This document shows positions 29,558 through 32,550 of a DNA stretch of 32,550 bases, in pieces. Below the pieces are notes generated by a model. The model was not told the origin of the DNA. It was given only the letters and a program-made list of their open reading frames with translations, and did not search any database. The position numbers were made by a program, and so were the translations under genes. How positions within the stretch are numbered: position 1 is the first letter of the stretch; every line of letters starts with the position of its first letter. This DNA comes from Stenotrophomonas sepilia (GTDB lineage: Bacteria; Pseudomonadota; Gammaproteobacteria; Xanthomonadales; Xanthomonadaceae): assembly GCF_003244875.1 (NCBI RefSeq), contig NZ_LXXZ01000031.1, positions 1-32,550 on the forward strand. Direction: 5' to 3'.

Positions 29558-31828
29558 TCAGAATTCCTGCCAGTCGCTGTCGCTGGCGGCGAAGGTGCTG
29601 GCGTTGCTGCTGCGACGTACCGGCGCGGGGGTGCTGGTCGGCTGCGGACGTGCCACGGTGGTGATGCGCGCCGGTTCCACGCGCTCGGCGACAGCCTTCA
29701 CTGCGGCCGAGACCTGGTTGTCGAGCCGGAAGATCGCCACGGCATCTGCAAGCTGTGCGGCCTGGTCTTCCATCGCACGTGCGGCAGCGGTGGCTTCCTC
29801 CACCAGTGCGGCGTTCTGCTGGGTGGTTTCGTCCATCTGCACCACGGTCTGGTTGACCTGCTCGATGCCCGCGCTCTGTTCCTGCGAGGCCGCGGAGATT
29901 TCGGCCATGATGTCGGTCACGCGCTGCACCGAGGCGACGATCTCGCCCATGGTGGCGCCGGCCTTGTGCACCAGCGCCGAGCCATCGTTGACCTTGCCGA
30001 CCGAGTCGTCGATCAGGCCCTTGATCTCCTTGGCGGCAGCGGCTGAGCGCTGGGCGAGGGTGCGCACTTCGCTGGCGACCACGGCGAAGCCGCGGCCCTG
30101 TTCACCGGCACGCGCGGCTTCCACGGCGGCATTCAGCGCCAGGATGTTGGTCTGGAACGCAATGCCGTCGATGACGCTGATGATCTCGGCGATCTTCTTC
30201 GACGAGGCTTCGATGGCGGACATGGTGGTGACCACCTGGCCGACGACCTCGCCACCCTGCGAGGCGACGCCATGGGCGCCGATGGCGAGCTGGTTGGCCT
30301 GGCGGGCGTGCTCGGCGTTCTGGCGCACGGTGGAGGTCAGTTCCTCCATCGAGGCGGCGGTTTCCTCCAGGTTGGCGGCCTGCTGCTCGGTCCGGCGCGA
30401 CAGGTCGCTGTTGCCTGAGGCGATCTCGCCGGCGGCCAGGGTGATGCTGGAGGCGCTGGCCTGGATCTGGCCGACGATCTGGGTCAGCTGCGCGACCGTG
30501 GCGTTGGCATCGTCGCGCATGCGGGCGAACACGCCCTGGTAATCGCCGTGCATGCGCGCGGTCAGGTCGCCCTCGGCGATGGCCGACAGCAGCTGCGACA
30601 GCTTGCCGAGGTTGTCATCGCTGACCGCCATCATCGCGTTGAGGTTTTCCAGCATCAGGCGGAAATCGTGGTCGAAGCGCTGCGCATCGCCACGGCGGCT
30701 GAAGTCGCCGGCAGCGGCGGCGCTGGCCAACTGCTTGATCTCGGCGTTGATGCGGCCGAGGTTGGCCTTGACGGTGTCGACGGTGGTGGTCATCGCCGCC
30801 TTCTCGCCCGGGTAGCGGGCGATGTCGCGGCTCAGGTCACCGACCGCGTACTGCTGCACCACGTCCAGCACATCGTGCAGGGTCTGCACGTGGCTACCCA
30901 CCAGGGCGTTGGTTTCCTGCACCATCAGCCCGTATTCGCCGGGGAAGGCGCTGGCGTCGATGCGGTAGCTGAGTTCGCCACCGTCGTGGCGGCGGGCCAT
31001 TTCGCGCTGGCCGGTGATGACCGCATGCAACTGCTGCTGCATGCCGGCCATGGCGTCCAGCAGGCGACCGGTTTCATCGTGCGGCTGCGGTCCGATGTGG
31101 CTGTCGAGCTTGCCGGCGGCGATGCCTTCGGCGACGGCTGTGGCCTGCTTCAGCGGTACCGCGATGCGGTTGCCGATGACCCAGCTCAGGGCCAGTACGA
31201 TCAGCACCAGGACGCCGCCGGAGACTGCCATGATGGCGGTGAACACCAGCGCCTGCTTCTGCACGTCGTCCATGTAGACGCCACTGCTGACCACCCAGTT
31301 CCACGGCGCGAACAGGCCGGCGTACGCGACCTTCTCGACCTCGCCCTTGCTGCCCGGCTTGGCCCAGCGGTAGTTGACGAAGCCGCCGCCGGCGCGAGCC
31401 GCTTCGACCTGGTCGTAGTAGATCCGTACGCCGTCGTCGGTGTGGAAGTCCTTCATGTCCTTGCCGACCAGGTCCTTGCGGAACGGGTGCATCAGCAGGC
31501 GGTAGCCGGTGTCGTAAATGTTGAAGTAGTAGGTATCGTTCCCGGCGCGCATGACCTCCAGCGCCTGCAGCGCGGCGCGCTTGGCGGCCTCTTCGCTGAG
31601 TTCGCCGGTGCCGGCCAGGCGGTGGTAGTGCTGGAGGATGCCGTAGCTCAGTTCGACCTGGGTCTTCAGCGCAGCCTTGCGGGTCTCGGTCAGGTCAAGG
31701 TACTGCATGCGGGCGGCGATCACCGACAGCGCGATCACGCCGAGCGCGATGAGCAGCGTCAGCAGGTTGAGCTTGCGCCGGACGGAAAGATTGCTGAAGT
31801 AGTGTTGCCAGCGATGCAGGAGATTCAT
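29558..31828 (-). CDS. Methyl-accepting chemotaxis protein with Cache sensor and CheR-tether tail
   Basis: A 756-residue chemoreceptor. Transmembrane helix 1 is at about 20-40; a periplasmic single-Cache-type sensor is at about 45-190 ([32 protein letters not shown]); helix 2 is at about 194-218. A HAMP domain follows (about 216-270), and two more HAMP-like repeats appear around [14 protein letters not shown] and [14 protein letters not shown]. The signalling domain (about 450-690) has the conserved tip around [37 protein letters not shown], so it contacts CheA/CheW. A flexible, proline-rich linker leads to the terminal DWQEF, which fits the xWxxF pentapeptide that tethers CheR and CheB in E. 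coli (NWETF). The ligand is unknown. Cache domains of this kind often bind small organic acids. Confidence 0.95.
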   Translation of the reverse strand: MNLLHRWQHYFSNLSVRRKLNLLTLLIALGVIALSVIAARMQYLDLTETRKAALKTQVELSYGILQHYHRLAGTGELSEEAAKRAALQALEVMRAGNDTYYFNIYDTGYRLLMHPFRKDLVGKDMKDFHTDDGVRIYYDQVEAARAGGGFVNYRWAKPGSKGEVEKVAYAGLFAPWNWVVSSGVYMDDVQKQALVFTAIMAVSGGVLVLIVLALSWVIGNRIAVPLKQATAVAEGIAAGKLDSHIGPQPHDETGRLLDAMAGMQQQLHAVITGQREMARRHDGGELSYRIDASAFPGEYGLMVQETNALVGSHVQTLHDVLDVVQQYAVGDLSRDIARYPGEKAAMTTTVDTVKANLGRINAEIKQLASAAAAGDFSRRGDAQRFDHDFRLMLENLNAMMAVSDDNLGKLSQLLSAIAEGDLTARMHGDYQGVFARMRDDANATVAQLTQIVGQIQASASSITLAAGEIASGNSDLSRRTEQQAANLEETAASMEELTSTVRQNAEHARQANQLAIGAHGVASQGGEVVGQVVTTMSAIEASSKKIAEIISVIDGIAFQTNILALNAAVEAARAGEQGRGFAVVASEVRTLAQRSAAAAKEIKGLIDDSVGKVNDGSALVHKAGATMGEIVASVQRVTDIMAEISAASQEQSAGIEQVNQTVVQMDETTQQNAALVEEATAAARAMEDQAAQLADAVAIFRLDNQVSAAVKAVAERVEPARITTVARPQPTSTPAPVRRSSNASTFAASDSDWQEF

Positions 31829-32000
31829 CGAGCAGGACCAGGTCGAAGCGGGCGGGCGGCGCCGTGCCGGTCACGGCGGGACAAGCGGTGACAACCCCGT
31901 TATCGGCCGTCAGGGCGGGGGATTGAGGTGCGGTGTCCGAACGTATTCAGGTTTCCGTGCAGCGGCGGCTGCGGCGCTGCCTGCGGCAGGCTGGTTTTGA

Positions 32001-32029
32001 AGCAACAGCAACAGCAACAGCAACAGCAG
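32001..32029 (-). repeat. Hexamer microsatellite (AGCAAC)n
   Basis: Four AGCAAC units plus AGCAG; on the minus strand (GTTGCT)n. On that strand it lies about 28 nt beyond the outer stem of element copy 3, as the hexamer at 152-179 lies beyond copy 1. Confidence 0.85.
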
Positions 32030-32057
32030 TTGGTCGGCGCTGGATTGTCAGTAGGTG

Positions 32058-32161
32058 GCTGGGCCGGGGTGGGCAGCCAGGACACGCCGTAAACCCGTCC
32101 ATGGGGGCTCGATGGCGCCATCCATGGCGCCAACGGTCCTGCCTACCCACCCCGGCCCAGC
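32058..32161 (-). repeat. Two-hairpin GGA-loop element, copy 3 (inverted)
   Basis: Outer 16-bp perfect inverted repeat GCTGGGCCGGGGTGGG (32058-32073) with 32146-32161. On the minus strand, hairpin 1 (32113-32132) has a 7-bp stem and loop ATGGAT. Hairpin 2 lies around 32094-32108 with CCC-CATGGAC-GGG, as in copy 2. The outer-stem sequence differs from copy 1, but pairing is kept. Confidence 0.75.
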
Positions 32162-32216
32162 CCTCTCGGCATTTCGGTGTCGGACGGAAAGAGCGTTGGG
32201 GTTCCAGGTGGAAAGA

Positions 32217-32257
32217 GGGGTCAGATCCGTTTTCCTGCGGAAAACGGATCTGACCCC
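32217..32257. repeat. GGGGTCAGATCC palindrome, copy 2
   Basis: Perfect 19-bp arms (32217-32235 and 32239-32257) with a 3-nt loop TGC. The outer 12 bases equal copy 1 at 3461; the inner arm is CGTTTTCC paired with GGAAAACG, where copy 1 has CTTTGC paired with GCAAAG. Confidence 0.92.
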
Positions 32258-32337
32258 GGAAGTGACCTGGCTTTTGTTTTTTGCTCTTCTTTCTTCAATC
32301 CGGGGTGGACGCGCACGGAAACTGTCCGTGGCCGGGA

Positions 32338-32428
32338 GGGTGGGTTGCGCAGGGGTGTCCGCGGCATGGATGCCGCGGCCAAGCCCCCATGGACGGGTTC
32401 ACGGCGTCTCCCCCCACCGGACCCACCC
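32338..32428 (+). repeat. Two-hairpin GGA-loop element, copy 2
   Basis: Outer arms GGGTGGGT (32338-32345) and ACCCACCC (32421-32428). Hairpin 1 (32359-32378) has 7-bp stem CCGCGGC/GCCGCGG and loop ATGGAT. Hairpin 2 (32385-32397) is CCC-CATGGAC-GGG. After it comes GGTTCACGGCGTCTCC, shared in register with copies 1 and 3 (minus strand). The outer stem is less perfect than in the other copies. Confidence 0.7.
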
Positions 32429-32550
32429 CGCCCTCCCCCAGGAAAACCCCTTTTTACGTTGAAGTCGCCTTTGGCTCTTCGGGGGGAGGGGGCAGCCCTG
32501 CAGAGAGGCCCCCCCTACTGTCTCTTTTAAACATCTCCGAGCCCACGAGA

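Larger units (their letters stand above)
31829..32550. other. Gene-free region with dense repeats
   Basis: No convincing gene: open frames here are short, lack ribosome sites and homology, and run across repeats. It holds a hexamer array, element copy 3, a GGGGTCAGATCC palindrome and element copy 2, all given separately. The last 120 nt show nothing that I recognise. The receptor's promoter should be in the first part, but I cannot assign it. Confidence 0.7.

Noticed and set aside
32001..32161. CRISPR-like array from the hexamers and palindromes
   Set aside because: Units are 6 nt with no spacers, and the palindromes are single. No cas gene is present.
31933..32253. Small protein genes in the region upstream of the chemoreceptor
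   Set aside because: The open frames run across the hexamer array and stem-loops, have no ribosome site and give low-complexity products.

Overview
The window looks like chromosome of a GC-rich gammaproteobacterium of the Xanthomonadaceae, most probably Stenotrophomonas (S. maltophilia complex). This rests on an rpf cluster without rpfH, on GTAG-headed SMAG-type palindromes between genes, and on a lipase with the C-terminal XVIPCD tail that marks Xanthomonadales type IV effectors. No phage, IS transposase, tRNA, rRNA or CRISPR array is visible.

Layout. (1) 1-354: a repeated two-hairpin element with GGA loops, then a hexamer microsatellite. (2) 355-3444, plus strand: an aldehyde dehydrogenase and a ThDP-dependent acetolactate-synthase-like enzyme, then a perfect 18-bp-arm palindrome and lysS (to 5102). 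(3) 5307-11404: the DSF quorum-sensing locus. rpfG and rpfC run rightward and overlap by 4 nt; they converge on leftward rpfB and rpfF. (4) 11627-17233: choline-to-glycine-betaine genes. Leftward betI-betB-betA faces a rightward BCCT transporter across a 28-bp perfect palindrome that is probably the BetI operator. (5) 17380-24319: leftward aconitase A, a small exported BamE-like protein, a rightward VapBC-type toxin-antitoxin pair with its own promoter and operator, and rightward aconitase B. (6) 24464-26574, leftward: a lipoprotein gene overlapping a lipase gene by 4 nt, read as an antibacterial type IV effector with its immunity protein. (7) 26988-31828, leftward: a chemotaxis operon, receptor-cheR-cheD-cheB; the receptor ends in a CheR/CheB-tethering pentapeptide. 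(8) 31829-32550: no gene, but two more copies of the GGA-hairpin element and a second long palindrome.

How it works together. RpfF makes the DSF fatty-acid signal, RpfC senses it, and RpfG lowers c-di-GMP; RpfB handles fatty acyl groups. BetIBA and the transporter take up choline and oxidise it to the osmoprotectant betaine. The receptor, CheR, CheD and CheB form an adaptation module.

The least explained signal is the element found three times near the two window ends. It has a long outer stem enclosing two hairpins whose loops carry ATGGA, one an exact match to the CsrA/RsmA consensus. It could be a dispersed RNA that binds RsmA, or a structured mobile repeat. The GGGGTCAGATCC palindromes, whose arms covary between copies, are a second structured repeat family.
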